Shown here: piece by piece, positions 11,223-24,432 of the stretch
How the letters are laid out: every line of letters begins with the position of its first letter
Position numbering within the stretch: position 1 is the first letter of the stretch
Assembly: GCA_002633025.1 (NCBI GenBank)
Contig: NMRB01000410.1
Span: forward strand, 31,385-95,384
DNA length: 64,000 bases
Direction of reading: 5' to 3'
Source of the DNA: Notospermus geniculatus
Lineage: Eukaryota > Nemertea > Pilidiophora > Heteronemertea > Lineidae
Notes under the pieces: generated by a model
Told to the model about the DNA's origin: nothing
The model's database searches: none
What the model saw: only the letters and a program-made list of their open reading frames with translations
Translations under genes and position numbers: made by a program

Positions 11223-12296
11223 TCTATAACTACGGTAGAAGCTAGATGGCACCACTGTAGGTGTATTTTCTTTACATAGTCGCACGCGAAAGATCAAACG
11301 GGTTTAGAATTTTCGCTTGCGAACGCTTCCTCTCACTCATTCTTGCCGTGTGTGCGACGGTTTGCATTAGGAACTGGAGTTGAGGTCGAGGCGACAGCCA
11401 ATCAATTTGCGTTCTCCGGTCGCATGATTTCAAAATGGCAAACCGAAGCCAACTCAAACATTACGTCGCACGCCACTTAAAGCCTGAATCGGACTGTTGT
11501 TTGCGGCTCGCTTTGGGGTGAGACAGACCACCAGACCCCTGAGTGTCATCGAAGCCTAAAAAATGCCCCCTGCCCTATTCCCAGGCACCCAATCATGACG
11601 GAAAGAGAACACGTATACGACTTCGTTCGCCATTCTGGGGAATGATCCGCACGAAGTCTGGAAACAGGAGAAGAAAAAATGGTAGACAATTTTTTGTCGC
11701 CTTTCATTATCCGATGGAATATTGCTGTGAATGATGGCGAACAAAATTGTAGGCAACGTAATCGAAGCAATATTACCTCCTTCCGTAAAAAGTTGAAGTC
11801 TCATCGTAACACGCAAAAGGCGTACGCCATATCTTTGTAATGTATTTCATTTATTTCCATGTGATACTCCGGTTTGTGCGGTCACGATGCCTTCTTATTT
11901 GCTGCCGCTGGAATTTTAGCATTATGATCTCGTAAAAGATTAAAAACAATGTGGAAATGAACAAACAGTGGGTTGTATGTATGCTCTCAACTTTCATATC
12001 TAATTTTTCCTGTAATCTTGGCAACATTGGTATTTAATCAAAACCTCATCAAGCTATTACTGTTCAACTCGTGGCTGACTCGGGAAAGTCTCATTTCACT
12101 GCTGCACGCTGTTCATTTGTTCTAATATGTATAGTTAAAATAATGTATCTTCATTCTATGACAAGTGTTTGTAACTGGTATATGGTAAGGACGTTTGTAA
12201 GTTACCTAAGAACTTTTGTCCAAACCCTATTCTTGTACATATCATGTCTGGAATAAAAATATGTTTAAACTGTTGTATGTAGATGAGGGCTGTTTG
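11223..12296. other. Non-coding, no gene recognised
   Basis: No supported exon. The overlapping frames at 11543-11816 on both strands look like chance. Confidence 0.4.
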
Positions 12297-12562
12297 AGGA
12301 ACCGGTCCTCCGCTGCACGGCGCTGCGAGCGATGTGACGGCCGTGACGTCATGACGTGAGTCTAGGAATCAAAGAGACAAAAACGTCGCCTTCATCGGCA
12401 TCCTATCTGTTCGGAAAAAGTAATAAAAAGTAATAAAGATTAAAGAAATTTCCATCGGATGCAGGCGACGAAAACAAATGGATTGTTTTCACGCCAGAAA
12501 TGAATTTAAATATCTCAACGCTCGCAGCGCCATCTCGTCGATTAGTTCCGCGGGTTCCTCAT
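12297..12562. mobile_element. Foldback element
   Basis: The ends GAGGAACCGGTCC and GCGGGTTCCTC, inner GGCGCTGCGAGCG and CGCTCGCAGCGCC, and GGCGACGAAAA / AAACGTCGCC pair. The GGCGCTGYGAGCG word also forms the ends of the larger inverted repeat at 29786-30672. Confidence 0.55.
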
Positions 12563-12965
12563 TGCTCTGCACTGCCTATAATTTTGACCTGATCACACAA
12601 TGAGGATGTTATTATAATATGCAAATAGGGGCATAGGTCAACAAGACCTAATTGTCCAATCGTTGCCTACGTACCTTGGAGATCATCACACCAATGACGC
12701 AGATGGTACCTCGGCGGGTATCTCAGCAAGACACGCACAATATTACCACAGGCTTCTGGCAAAATAATCCGCGGTGTTATCATTAATTCGGCTCCTGCGG
12801 ATAAATCGTGAAAAATGGAGACGATGATAAAAATGACCCAGTGAGTAGCGTGTGTTTAGCTGTGCCATTGGAATAATGAGGAAGCTTAAAGGGGAAGTTG
12901 TTTTTGAGGATTCCGATTCCTGTGTCTTTCGAAAACGCTATTGATTTTGACGCTTTCATTAGCTC

Positions 12966-13377
12966 ATCACCTGGGTGAGCTATTGTCGTGATGCAACGTC
13001 CGTCGCCGTCCATTATCAGGGAACATTTCGTAACCGCTGGGGCTATTGACTTGAAACTTTGTACATATATTACCCCTAGATCAGATGACCTATGACACCA
13101 AGTTTCGGTCTGATTTGATTCTTGGCTCAGCCACTAGGTGGCCAAAACAAAAAACACAAAAAGTGCAATAACTTCTGAACTACTGGCTGGATCATCTCCA
13201 AATTTTTATCATAGGTACATCTAATAAGGATACACGGCATATCTAATGGGTTTTCGATTTGACCTACTTTGCAGACAGAGGTCAAAGTTCAAAATTTTTA
13301 TTTTGCCATCTGGTTTCTCTGAAACATATTGACCTGACACTTGTTGATCGTTCTTCTGGTACATTCACCCAGGTGAG
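12966..13377. mobile_element. MITE with TCACCTGGGTGA termini
   Basis: The ends are TCACCTGGGTGAGC and TTCACCCAGGTGAGA. Each is itself palindromic and together they form the terminal repeats. The interior resembles a dispersed repeat class I recall from marine invertebrates (GAAACTTTGTACATATATTACC and similar). It is about 410 bp and non-coding. Confidence 0.5.
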
Positions 13378-13440
13378 AACATGGTCCATGGACCATTTGA
13401 TTTGCTATCAAACAATCGAGGCCGTGAACTTCATTTTGGT

Positions 13441-13695
13441 GTTAGGTCCTCTCGGTGACAGGTACCAGTTCAATATATCAGCGTGATTTAGTCCGATCAG
13501 AGAACTAGTCGGGTTTTTCAGTGCAATGTGAGGTTATTTCGGGCATTGCTTTAAAAACCATTCTTCGACAACTTCGTTTGTCGGTCCTGCCAATGACAGG
13601 TACAGTACCAGTTCAATATCAGCGTGATCTAAGCCTGTCAGGGAGCTATTCGGTTTTTCAGTATCGTGTGTCAGGTTATTTCGGGTAGTGCTTTG
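13441..13695 (+). repeat. Tandem duplication, about 145-bp unit
   Basis: GACAGGTACCAGTTCAATAT, CAGCGTGATYTA, CGGTTTTTCAGT and GGTTATTTCGGG recur in the same order at about 13455-13550 and 13597-13695. Confidence 0.6.
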
Positions 13696-13901
13696 AGAAG
13701 GCGATCCTCTGCCTTGGGAAGGAATTACATCAACGCTAACATTCCTATTGGTTTACTCAGTTAAGCTTCTTCTGAGATGTTTGCTAAAAAACGGTGCTTT
13801 AGCTTCCCGTTCGTCACTAACGACCTCAATACCAGCAGCTTACCGAACTAATACGACCTAATGGCGGGCCTAATGGCCATTTTTTGCGAGGCGAGTCGAC
13901 A

Positions 13902-14024
13902 ATAGGGAGGTTTCGCAAAGCCCCCATAACGCCAACGCGAACGCCAAACCCATTGTTCAATGCCACGAAGAGAGCAGCGAACGTTCGCGTTGGCGTTTCG
14001 GGGGCTTTGCGAAAACTCTGTATT
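13902..14024. mobile_element. Hairpin MITE, GGGAGG ends with GCCAACGCG core
   Basis: It starts AATAGGGAGGTTTCGCAAAG and ends CTTTGCGAAAACTCTGTATT. Core arms are CGCCAACGCGAACG and CGTTCGCGTTGGCG. It links the GGGAGGTTTCG termini to the GCCAACGCG family. Confidence 0.75.
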
Positions 14025-14340
14025 GTCTTGAGGTGTCTTGAGGTGGAGTATCTCGAAATTCATTTTTGCGAAAACTTACGTCTCCTCACCTCCCTTGTAC
14101 TATTCATTCCTTTCAACAGTTTTCCACCATCGATTTTAAAATGGCCCCCGAATCGTATGTCGGCCATTTAGCTGCTGACAATGCCTGAAGAAGCAAGCTG
14201 ACGACATCTTTACCGTTAGGGTTCTAATTGTTCTTAAAAGCATCGCACTTTTGCGCTAGAAAAATGCCCTTTGAGAGCGTGGCTGAACTGGATTTAATTC
14301 AATAGACTGTGGACTGATTTAATAGACGTTTGCGTTTGCT

Positions 14341-14533
14341 AAGCTAACCATTAATGGTTCCAACAAAAATAGATAGGCATGCGAAAAGTGTACAACCAAA
14401 TTTTCACCAAAAAGCCCTGTTTGGATTGATAGTAAGCGCTATACAGAACTTGAAAACGGGGCTTTTGGTGAACAATTTAGTTGTACACTTTTCGCACGCC
14501 TATCTATTTTTGGTGGAACCAATGGTTAGCTAA
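14341..14533. mobile_element. Hairpin MITE
   Basis: The arms AAGCTAACCATTAATGGTTC, AAAAATAGATAGGC and GCGAAAAGTGTACAAC pair with the right arm in order. It is about 190 bp. Confidence 0.75.
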
Positions 14534-14631
14534 GAAAATCGGCCCCATGTATTGCCACGTACGTAAGTGACGTATGCCGCCGACCAACCCAAATGGGAAT
14601 ATCTTGATACAACGTGCTTCCGTGTGTTGAC

Positions 14632-14725
14632 TCTTGATATCCCATGATTCCGTGCGTTAACTTTCGATATCCCATGATTCCGTGCGTTAAAACTTGATAA
14701 CCCATGATTCCTTACCGTTAAATCG
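14632..14725 (-). repeat. Short tandem repeat, about 33 bp x 3
   Basis: GATATCCCATGATTCCGTGCGTTAA is repeated about three times with variation. Confidence 0.7.
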
Positions 14726-15052
14726 TGATTAATTATCCCGCCGATGAATTGAAGACAGGATACTCCAATAAAAACGAAAAATTGTATCATTTGAATGAAG
14801 ATTATTAATGACAATCTCACTGCTTATTCCCCAACACTGTAGCGATTATGTCAAAACATTTAAAACCATATTAATAACGATTGACAGGGGGTGGTTGATG
14901 GATGATTTATTTGGTTGAGGTATGGGCGTGAATATTGCGCGGGAAAAGAAAAACTTCCCCATATTCGCGACGCCTAAAATAGGCCGACTGGCCTACTGCG
15001 GGCAGCGCGCAAGCGCTGAGTACATCAGAAACAAGATGGCGGACTGGGATAA

Positions 15053-15545
15053 CACAGAAACAAAATCGATCTCATCTCGAGATAAAATGATTATTCAACA
15101 TACTCTTGTCCCTAAAATGAGTTTCTTTTGCTACTCGAAACCAGAATGAGACACCAATTTTCTCCGGTTGAATTCATGTCAAGTAGAGACAAAATCTACT
15201 CATTTTGAGTTTTTCTCAGTTTTCCAATCGATGGGACAGGGCATCAGCTGGAGAAAATTGGTGTCTCATTCTGGGGACAAACACAAGTCTTGGAAAACAA
15301 ATCGCGTGGAAACAAAATCTGCACATATGGAGATATAACTTGTTTTGATTCGAGACAACAGACACTCCGGTGGAAACAGCCGAGAATCCTTGCATAAGTT
15401 AGAGAAACAATGTCATCTCAAGTGGAGACCCAGTTATGTCCACCTGAGTTCTTAAAATAGATCGATTCGAGTAGCAAAAGAAACTCATTTTAGGGACAAG
15501 AGTTGGAGAATCATTTTATCTCGAGATGAGATCGAATTTTCTGTG
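15053..15545. mobile_element. Nested foldback element, about 490 bp
   Basis: The outer arms CACAGAAACAAAATCGATCT, CATCTCGAGATAAAATGATT and CTTGTCCCTAAAATGAGTTT pair with 15450-15545. An inner pair, AGAATGAGACACCAATTTTC and its complement, closes a smaller loop. Confidence 0.75.
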
Positions 15546-17319
15546 AAACTTCTGTGTCGGAAAACGTTGGGCCTGAAAGAAATCGTTTAAGACAGTGCTG
15601 ACCTTGCGTCATCCTGGTCAAGACAATGTCATTAAATTGCCTGTCTCGTTGTATCCGCTCTCTCCGATTGTTGCCAATCAACCGACCAGTTGCCTTAGCA
15701 ACGCAATACAATAAAGAAATCACCCAACATGCATCAATTGAAGTTTAAGGGAACCATGATGAGCTAATCTGCGCTCGTTAGGGTGGTGTTTGCCTGGGGT
15801 CACTTCGTGAGACGGGGATGTATCTACTGATCTTGTAAGGTAACCGCCCTTAGTGGTGAGCACTTTCAAGAGGAAAGCTCTCTCCCTATACGAGTTCCCC
15901 ATTCTTTGATGCTATGTCCATTGTTACAACAGAAGGCGCTCATACCTCGCACCAATCTGTTACGCCGTGCTCACAGGATTGTGGGTAATCAAGATGGCGT
16001 CGGGTGATTCACAGCGAACTACTTTCTTGGCTGATCATGTGAGCCCTCGATCCCTGTAGTTTCTAGGATCAAAATACCTATAAACCTCGCTTATTATGAG
16101 ATTTGTTACCTGCTATACAATTATTCACAAAAATCTGTAAATATTTTGGCATTAAAGCGAATCGACAGTCTTTTTGTAAACGAAGGATGATGTTTGTAAA
16201 CATTGCCCTCACAGCCAATCAGAATGCAGGAAATGAGTGTTTGTAAACAAAGATTCGTCCCCTTTTGCATTCAAATTTTTTGGCTGACACATCGCTTTAA
16301 ACAAAGAATGTTAAGCCAATAACTTGGATTTATTCTTCGGCCAACATTCGTACGCTGTGATGAGGTCGCGGACGTACACCTCGGCCAAATCTGGCCGATG
16401 TGATGCCGTGCGTTCCACGGCTACACAGGTCTGTGCATAATCAGTCTCGCGCCATCAGTCTCGCGCAGCGCAGCCTGTGTGGACACAATGATGTTATGTC
16501 GAAAATTGACCTGGTCTGAACTTGATATCATGGGTCCCCCTTGTCAGTTACAAAATATTTTGGTATCAGGTAAGCCCTTCGTCGTTTTTTTCATCTCCAG
16601 TAAAAAAACCAATAAGGAATGGAAGACATTAGCCTTGTCTAATTAACAAAAGGCAGAAAGGTTAAAGAAACAGAACAAAGGAGAAAGTCATGCAATGGTG
16701 AAAGGTCACGGTTATATACACCAGGTAAAAGATGTTAGGAAAAGACCTTTGATATTCAAATCTCCGATGAACCTACCTGCCACTTGTTTATAATGATCCA
16801 GTGACATCCTCTCCTGATGCTGGGAGCAGACCTGCCGTCATCCGATGCGCTTTTGGCCCCTGCCGGATACTATTTCGCATTGTTTGAAGTTGATACGGGG
16901 GAATGTAACCGACGGGTAATGTTAGAATGTTGACTGCACATTTGAAGACAAAGGGGCCATTAGGACGATGACACTGTCGCTTGACTGGAGCTCCAGGAAG
17001 AGTTGACAAGAATAGAAGTTGTTGTCGTTGAGAAGAAACACAGTACCTGACGTGCGAAGGGATGTGATTTCTCAAGATGCGACAGCTCTTGATGGGGTTT
17101 GATGTTTGACGACGCATGGTGCGGTCCCACACGCTGCTGATTCAGGCGCATCCTCAGGTGTCCGTTACCTCCGCGCTGAACACTGTGATATAAAGTTGCG
17201 AGGTGTCCCCCTGGGCTTGCAGGAAGAATGGCGACGTGAATCAACTTATTTTGTATCTTCAGTCCATTGTGAAAATCAGCTACGCCTATTAAATGGTCAG
17301 TTCAGGTAATCAGATCATA
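15546..17319. other. Non-coding, no gene recognised
   Basis: Several overlapping frames exist near 16788-17309 on both strands. None has both splice signals and a recognisable domain. Confidence 0.35.
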
Positions 17320-17480
17320 TACAGTGACACTTTTATATAGCACTGTCCATGAGTGCGATGCAACCCCAAAGCGCTTTAACACTGTAAATCCCCTGTCCCC
17401 AGAATCCCTTCTGGGGAACTCAAGGAGCAGTTCATTCACCGGTCACTTGATTCAACCTGTAACCTCTAGGTTGCCTGACC
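17320..17480 (-). mobile_element. SINE tail fragment
   Basis: In reverse this reads AAAGCGCTTTGGGGTTGC ... GCTATATAAAAGTGTC, the kind of tail seen at 35690-35750 (GAGCGCTATATAAAAG). Confidence 0.45.
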
Positions 17481-18434
17481 AATCAAAAGCATTAAACAGC
17501 TGAGCTGGCACCTCTCCGTAAGGTATGCGTTGATTGGCTGAAACACGTCGAGATGTCGAAAACGACAGTCGCGATGCTGGCTGGTTGTGGGCTCATCCGA
17601 CGCAATGGTCCAACATGTGCATGTGAGAATTTTTCATTCCAATGAAAGGCTAATGATTATGACATGGTTGTTGCTGGAAGAAAGGATTTTGTTGGCTCGA
17701 AACGTTTAATGAAATTTAATTACCACTAGCAATGAAAGGGTGAACGTTCTGTTCCCACTGCAGTTGTGGTTTCATTTTCCTTCTTCGCGATGGTAAAATC
17801 CAATCAAAAATCAACCATTTTCCGACCACTCACTCCGCAATGATCTCCGAGGTAAACACGTCGTTAAATTGGATGAAGAGGTTTGGTTTTGAATCGGCGT
17901 GGTTTGATATAAAATAAACCGAAGATAATTAATAAATCTGATTTCAATTGTGGAATCTGATCAGTTTGTTGAATGATCCGGAGATGATGTCTACAAATTA
18001 AGAATTGTTCTGGTAAATCTTTCCCGAGGCAGGATTGTTGAAAACGCCATGAGCAGAACGCTTTGGTTTCAAGCTAAGCTTGCCTCCTCTATAGGCTGCT
18101 TGGCGCCGCAATCACAAGTATGCCGATTATAATGGTAGTTCAAAGACGAAGATAACGAACATCAGAATTTTCTTGATTTGAAGGTAGCTTTCGGTGGCAT
18201 TGGATCTTGTAGGCCTACCACCATTTGAGGTAGGCCCGGTATCGTAGAATCTAATGCTCCCAAAAATGCCCCCCCCCCAACTTTTGGGGTAGTCAAAGAG
18301 CCACACTTCACTCGTACGTGGAGACCTTGCACGCGCACGTACCGGTATGCAGAAACCCTGCTCGAAGGCATGGCGACCTCGTAAGCTCATGTACATGGAG
18401 GTGTACGCAGACGCCCTGCACGCACACGTACACA

Positions 18435-18655
18435 GACAAGTTACGTACATGTGCACGCACTGAGAGACATTGCACGCACATGTGCTCCGAGACATTGCAC
18501 TGGCGTTCGTGTGCACACAGATCGCATGTGCATGTGCATGTGCATTTGCGCAGAGAGAGTGAATGTGCATGTGCACAGAGACACTGAATGTGCATGTGCA
18601 CAGAGACATTGCATGTCCATGTGCACAAAGACATTGTACTTAAACACACAAAGAG
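18435..18655 (+). repeat. Minisatellite, GTGCACAGAGACATTG unit
   Basis: Repeats of about 20-26 bp contain CATGTGCACAGAGACA, with GCACAC/GTGCAT variants. Frames on both strands stay open across it (His/Cys/Thr-rich), as expected for a repeat without stop words. I do not treat it as coding. Confidence 0.7.
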
Positions 18656-18983
18656 ACGCATTCTGCGTCAATCACGTGTAGGCACAGGGTACATCATACC
18701 GAGTGAAAGTTCATAATGAAGTTAACAGCGTATTGGCTGATATAATCGACTTAAGCGCTGTGTTGGCAATTTTCTCAAATCAGCTCCGCAAAATTAATCT
18801 CGTTCGTTTGCTTGAGAAATTCTGTGCATCAGAGTGGTAAATAGCTGTTATCGAATGAAGTCAACATGCAGAAGCAAAACAGCCAGCCGTTACCACCTTA
18901 TCGGCTTCCGTACTATTCAAATTCCAGGCTTCTGTCACAGGTTTTGACAAAGAACTGGCAAAAAATACATGCACTATCACTAA

Positions 18984-19195
18984 AGCCTGCCGTACACTGG
19001 AGTATCTGCTGAGCAAAAAGTCATTCGAGACCATTTGCTCAGCAGATATCTCACCGAAAAATACGCGCACACGCGAGCTTTCTGCCTCGCAAGGCAAAAA
19101 ACTCACCGAAATTACGCGCACACGCGAGCTATCTGCTGAGCAAACGGTCTCGAATGACTTTTTGCTCAGCAGATAGCTCCAGTGTGCGGCAGGCT
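18984..19195. mobile_element. PIF/Harbinger-like MITE with TAA duplication
   Basis: The termini AGCCTGCCGTACACTGGAG and CTCCAGTGTGCGGCAGGCT are flanked by TAA at 18981-18983 and 19196-19198. Inner arms are GCTGAGCAAAAAGTCATTCG and complement. The 3-bp TWA duplication is typical of PIF/Harbinger. Confidence 0.75.
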
Positions 19196-19306
19196 TAAGA
19201 ATCCCACAGTTCTATTATGAAAATTTACAGACAAACACCTCAATGTCGACAAAATCGGGAACACGAATATCGTTACTCACTTGGTAATCGGGTTATAATG
19301 CCTCTA

Positions 19307-22048
19307 GGCAACATCTAAGTGTCTCAGGCTGGCCAAAGGATAACATCCCAACTGGCCAACTCTCAACTCTGGTCCGGCAGAGCAAAGGCTGTTGAACCAC
19401 AACACAGCCCAAATGCTTCGGTTCTGCTCTGTCCACATGGTCTGCACACGTCTGATCATCGAGTGTATCTGAACCCACAACGAACATGCCCAACACCCCC
19501 AGGCACTTACATAACACAAGTCACAAATTACTTTGAACAATTGGCTTAAACCCTGGCCCTTCACAAAGAGGTTTCCTTGGGGCAGCACAACTTACCTGAC
19601 AATAAAACAATTTTGTGTCACAGTGCCTGGTGGGGCGTAGTTCTTTGGCATCTTCGTCCGTCTGACATGTCTGAACTGGGTATTAAAACGTTTAGAAATG
19701 TCTTTATATGTTAAAGCAACATTTCTTTGACAATGCGGGCCCCGGGGATCAACATCAGCCAGGATGCGTCTCGTCACTTTTACCATTAGACTATTTTAAA
19801 TATCAGCAGCCGTTGTTCATGTTGTGTTTCTAGGCCTAAATGCCGTGGTATGGTATTAAAATAATGGATCAGTCTTAATTGTTAGATGGATGAAATGCAG
19901 GCCTACCCGAAGCCGAAGGTATACTGCACCTAGGGAGAAAAATGTCCCCCAGAGGGATTTGCCAAGTAAAGCTGGCAGGACACATACAAATTCAGGTCTG
20001 CGGGCTCAGTTCGCAGAGACAGTATTTGCGATGTGGTGTGCTACGACATCAGCTAAACTTGAACATTTAGTTCTAGACCCGGTGCAACAGTTGATGTTGC
20101 GAAAATTACGTGTGTTACATAACATGAGTGACGACCAGCGGATGTGACCTTTCGAATTCACCTGCGATCGCTGAATTTTGTACTAATTGGATTTGTAGTG
20201 TAAGTGCTGCGTTGGAGAAACCCGGACTTTTCCCGAGTCCGGACCAAACGAAACCCGGACTTCTCATTCTTCTAATCGACCATCATGATTCATATCATAA
20301 GTCGAAGATACTGCTTTTACCATTGATGGGCAGACCTCCTGTAACGGTGGGAGTATGCTTGGTTGAAGCAACAGCTGTACTGTACATGTACACTCAGTGT
20401 ACTTGATACTAGTAGTACACGATAGAGCTATTCCTTCAATCGACTATGTCCCCGCTGATGGCCATGAATAAACCTACAGCCTTTTACCAGCGGAGCGCAT
20501 CGACAAATCCTCGTTGGTCTCATCTTCTTATGAATCTATTGATACAACGGTCGTATGAATGTTTTATGGGCGCCTGGGGCTGACGATTGCCGGGTTTGCC
20601 GTTGATAAGGACATGGCTAACTAGCTAGGTCATGAAATAAACATGGACTATTGTCTACTGAACGCAACTGCTTTTGCTGTCGACGGACGATTGATAGATA
20701 TCGTTCCATCAGCGTAGTGGTAATCTCAGAGTAAATGGTTCTTCTGCGCTGTCTTGCCAACATAATGGCTCACTAGAGGGCGCCTTGAGGAGATCAAGTC
20801 TTCACCTAACAGGGTTATTTCATTCACTTTCTGAGACTGAAGCTGCCGAGACCTCGTCGGTGCCAGTGTTGTTCACGTTGGCGATTCCGGTGTGACAGCA
20901 ATCATAGTGACGTCCCCCTGCTTGAAGCAAAGTCCGGCCCGCAGGAAGGATTGTGTCACAAGCCCTGACCAACACCTTTAACAAAGCCATGCGGACTTAC
21001 ATCCACAGGACGTTGGTCCCTGTCACACCTGCATAAGAATGGTGGAGAGTCTTCCAAAAAAAAACCCTAAAGCGCCAACGCGACCGTCTATCCTTTCGTT
21101 CGGTGACACTGTTTTTGTGGCACCGCAAATTGGGATTGGCGTTCGTGTTGGCGTTTCGGAGACTTCCGTCTTATCTGAAGGAATGGTGTTGCTTGGGAAT
21201 TGGAACGTCTTCCAGCTAAAAACACCTACGGTTACAGTACTGTTGTGGAAGGAGTGGTAGCCTTAAAAACGAATGTCCCTGGTCCAAAAGCCAAATATTG
21301 TAAAGGTTTGTTTTGGTCGGCAACCGTATCCATCAATAGTCAATACTGCGGAGCGACAAGCGGAAAATAGTTGCCTGATGGCGTCCCTAAAATAAGCAAA
21401 GGAAAGTGTTTGGCTGAGCGGCACCTGAATCCTGTCTGGGTATTGTTTGCGAGAATATGGCCATCCATTGTCGAAACATGAGAGAAACCGATAAGTGTGT
21501 CAGAGATAGCACTCTATTTGTTGTATCCTCTTCCTCTTGGCCGATGATGTTAATTTCGAAACCACCAACCAGGCCTGTTTGACGTCATTGGCACTCTGCT
21601 CACATCCGCGAAGCCTCTTGTCCATGCTTGTCAAGGAAATAAAAAACATAGACAGCTTTCTGAGGTTGACACCTGATAGTTCGGATTGGCTGAGAGTAAT
21701 GGCGAAAACTGACGCCTGCCCTGGACAACTCTTGACAAACCTGAGAAAAAAGCCTATAGGGCCGGGTATAATCCGATGAAACCGCGGTGTTTGCTCCTTA
21801 TCAGCCTGCTAGAAGACGAAACTCGTTCGCCTCACTCTGTCTTGTCCATGTTGCATCGTTATTTAATCCTTACCCGTCTTCTTTCGTTCTGTCAGGTTTT
21901 AGCCCCGGCTATCATCAGGTGACAACAGGCCATTATCTCTTCTGCATGATGACAGGCAAGGCCACCTGATATGGAAGAGATTGCTTTGGCAGGGATGGCG
22001 AGTAGTTTATTACACTGAATGGTTACAATACATGTAGAACCTGTAAGT
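19307..22048 (+). repeat. Left copy of a duplicated segment
   Basis: It matches 23333-26600 in the same order and orientation, from GTGTCTCAGGCTGGCCAAAG to ACTGAATGGTTACAATA, at visibly high identity. It stops at the assembly gap. It contains a GCCAACGCG MITE (21058-21165). Frames in it, such as 21537-21779, are broken by indels in the other copy, so I see no conserved coding region. Confidence 0.9.
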
Positions 22049-22976
22049 NNNNNNNNNNNNNNNNNNNNNNNNNNNNNNNNNNNNNNNNNNNNNNNNNNNN
22101 NNNNNNNNNNNNNNNNNNNNNNNNNNNNNNNNNNNNNNNNNNNNNNNNNNNNNNNNNNNNNNNNNNNNNNNNNNNNNNNNNNNNNNNNNNNNNNNNNNNN
22201 NNNNNNNNNNNNNNNNNNNNNNNNNNNNNNNNNNNNNNNNNNNNNNNNNNNNNNNNNNNNNNNNNNNNNNNNNNNNNNNNNNNNNNNNNNNNNNNNNNNN
22301 NNNNNNNNNNNNNNNNNNNNNNNNNNNNNNNNNNNNNNNNNNNNNNNNNNNNNNNNNNNNNNNNNNNNNNNNNNNNNNNNNNNNNNNNNNNNNNNNNNNN
22401 NNNNNNNNNNNNNNNNNNNNNNNNNNNNNNNNNNNNNNNNNNNNNNNNNNNNNNNNNNNNNNNNNNNNNNNNNNNNNNNNNNNNNNNNNNNNNNNNNNNN
22501 NNNNNNNNNNNNNNNNNNNNNNNNNNNNNNNNNNNNNNNNNNNNNNNNNNNNNNNNNNNNNNNNNNNNNNNNNNNNNNNNNNNNNNNNNNNNNNNNNNNN
22601 NNNNNNNNNNNNNNNNNNNNNNNNNNNNNNNNNNNNNNNNNNNNNNNNNNNNNNNNNNNNNNNNNNNNNNNNNNNNNNNNNNNNNNNNNNNNNNNNNNNN
22701 NNNNNNNNNNNNNNNNNNNNNNNNNNNNNNNNNNNNNNNNNNNNNNNNNNNNNNNNNNNNNNNNNNNNNNNNNNNNNNNNNNNNNNNNNNNNNNNNNNNN
22801 NNNNNNNNNNNNNNNNNNNNNNNNNNNNNNNNNNNNNNNNNNNNNNNNNNNNNNNNNNNNNNNNNNNNNNNNNNNNNNNNNNNNNNNNNNNNNNNNNNNN
22901 NNNNNNNNNNNNNNNNNNNNNNNNNNNNNNNNNNNNNNNNNNNNNNNNNNNNNNNNNNNNNNNNNNNNNNNNNNNN
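22049..22976. other. Assembly gap
   Basis: A run of 928 undetermined bases. The open frames reported across it are meaningless. Single undetermined bases also occur at about 4950 and 32605. Confidence 0.99.
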
Positions 22977-23332
22977 AAGCCTCGTTTATGTCGCCCTTGC
23001 GTACAGTCAGAACTAGTTGGCAACTGATAATCGGCGCGTAGTTGGAACTAATTAGTCACAACTACAAGGTGACATAAGCTCTCGGGCGTCAGCGAGTAAC
23101 TGGTTGCCAACTAGTTGCAAACTAAAAATATCCAGATCCTGAAAGTCGCACAAGTTCAACTTACTTAAAATCAAAAGAAATCTGTGTCGACATAAGCACT
23201 CAAAAGACGGCGATATACTAGTTCCAGGTAGTTGCGACCGATCGGTATTTTTCTAGTCGGTGGCGACGTAAGTTTACAGTTGCAACTAGTTGACGCTATT
23301 TCTATCACAGCGTAGGGCGACATAACCGAGGC
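22977..23332. mobile_element. Foldback MITE abutting the gap
   Basis: AAGCCTCGTTTATGTCGCCCT on the left pairs with AGGGCGACATAACCGAGGCTT on the right. It sits exactly where the left copy has CTAAGTGTCTC uninterrupted, so it is an insertion specific to the right copy. Confidence 0.75.
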
Positions 23333-23689
23333 TTAAGTGTCTCAGGCTGGCCAAAGGATAACATCCCAACTGGCCAACTCTCAACTCTGGTCCGGCAGAC
23401 CAAAGGCTGTTGAACCACAATACAGCCCAAATGCTTCGGTTCTGCTCTGTCCACAAGGTCTGCACACGTCTGATCATCGAGTGTATCTGAACCCACAACG
23501 AACATGCCCAACACCCCCAGGCACTTTACATAACACAAGTCACATAATACTTTGAACAATTGGCTTAAACCCTGGCCCTTCACAAAGAGGTTTCCTTGGG
23601 GCAGCACAACTTACCTGACAATAAAACAATTTTTGTCACAGTGCCTGGTGGGGCGTAGTTCTTGGCATCTTCGTCTGTATGTCTGAACT

Positions 23690-24113
23690 GGACGCAATGT
23701 TCCCGGAACGCAGATGCTGCAACCTTGCGGAGCATTCAAAATCTTGAGAGGAACGCCACTTCATTGTTTTTTTTCTGTATATGGGAAAATCGGCTTTTGA
23801 GAGGCCTGTGGGATTAATTACGTTATTTCTACCACTACCATTGACAAAATTAATAATAATAATAATAACATGCGTCTTGTATAGCGCAGTATCCAGCCAA
23901 TACTGGCCGCTCAAAGCGCTTGAAAGGCCTCACAGAAAAGAAAATGCTTCAACTGACCCTTGAAGGAATTGAGAGAGGTACAGTTCCTCACAGATGCAGG
24001 GAGTTGGTTCCAGAAGTGACGGGCTCCAATTAAATCCACACACAGGCCTAGGCCTACTCATATCTCTAAGTCGCCCTAAACCTAAACCAACACTGGTTCC
24101 CATTCCTCTGGGT
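23690..24113 (-). mobile_element. Copy-specific insertion containing a SINE tail
   Basis: Absent from the left copy. In reverse it reads AAGCGCTTTGAG...GCGCTATACAAGACGCATG then a (TTA)n tail, at 23848-23930. This is the usual 3-prime end of invertebrate SINEs. Confidence 0.6.
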
Positions 24114-24432
24114 TTTAAAACGTTTAGAAATGTCTTATATGTTAAAGCAACATTTCTTTGACAATGCGGGCCCCGGGGATCAACATCAGCCAGGATGCGT
24201 CTCGTCACTTTTACCATTAGTCTATTTTAAATGTCAGCAGCCATTGTTCATGTTGTGTTTCTAGGCCTAAATGCTGGTATGGAAAATAATGGATCAGTCT
24301 TATTTAGATGGATGAAATGCAGACCTACCCGAAGCCGAAGGTATACTGCGTTTAGGGAGAAAAATGTCCCCGGAGGGATTTGCCAAATAAGTTGGTAGGA
24401 CGCATACAAATTCAGGTCTGCGAGCTCAATGG

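Noticed and set aside
16788-17250. Possible C1q-like or other extracellular exon on the minus strand
   Set aside because: One frame reads LFLELQSSDSVIVLMAP, vaguely C1q-like, but it ends quickly and lacks splice sites and the rest of the domain.
18127-18681. Cys/His/Thr-rich frames on both strands
   Set aside because: The sequence is a GTGCAC/CATGTG minisatellite. Frames on both strands are equally open, so this is not evidence of coding.
22010-23041. Two long open frames on opposite strands
   Set aside because: They consist almost entirely of undetermined bases in the assembly gap.
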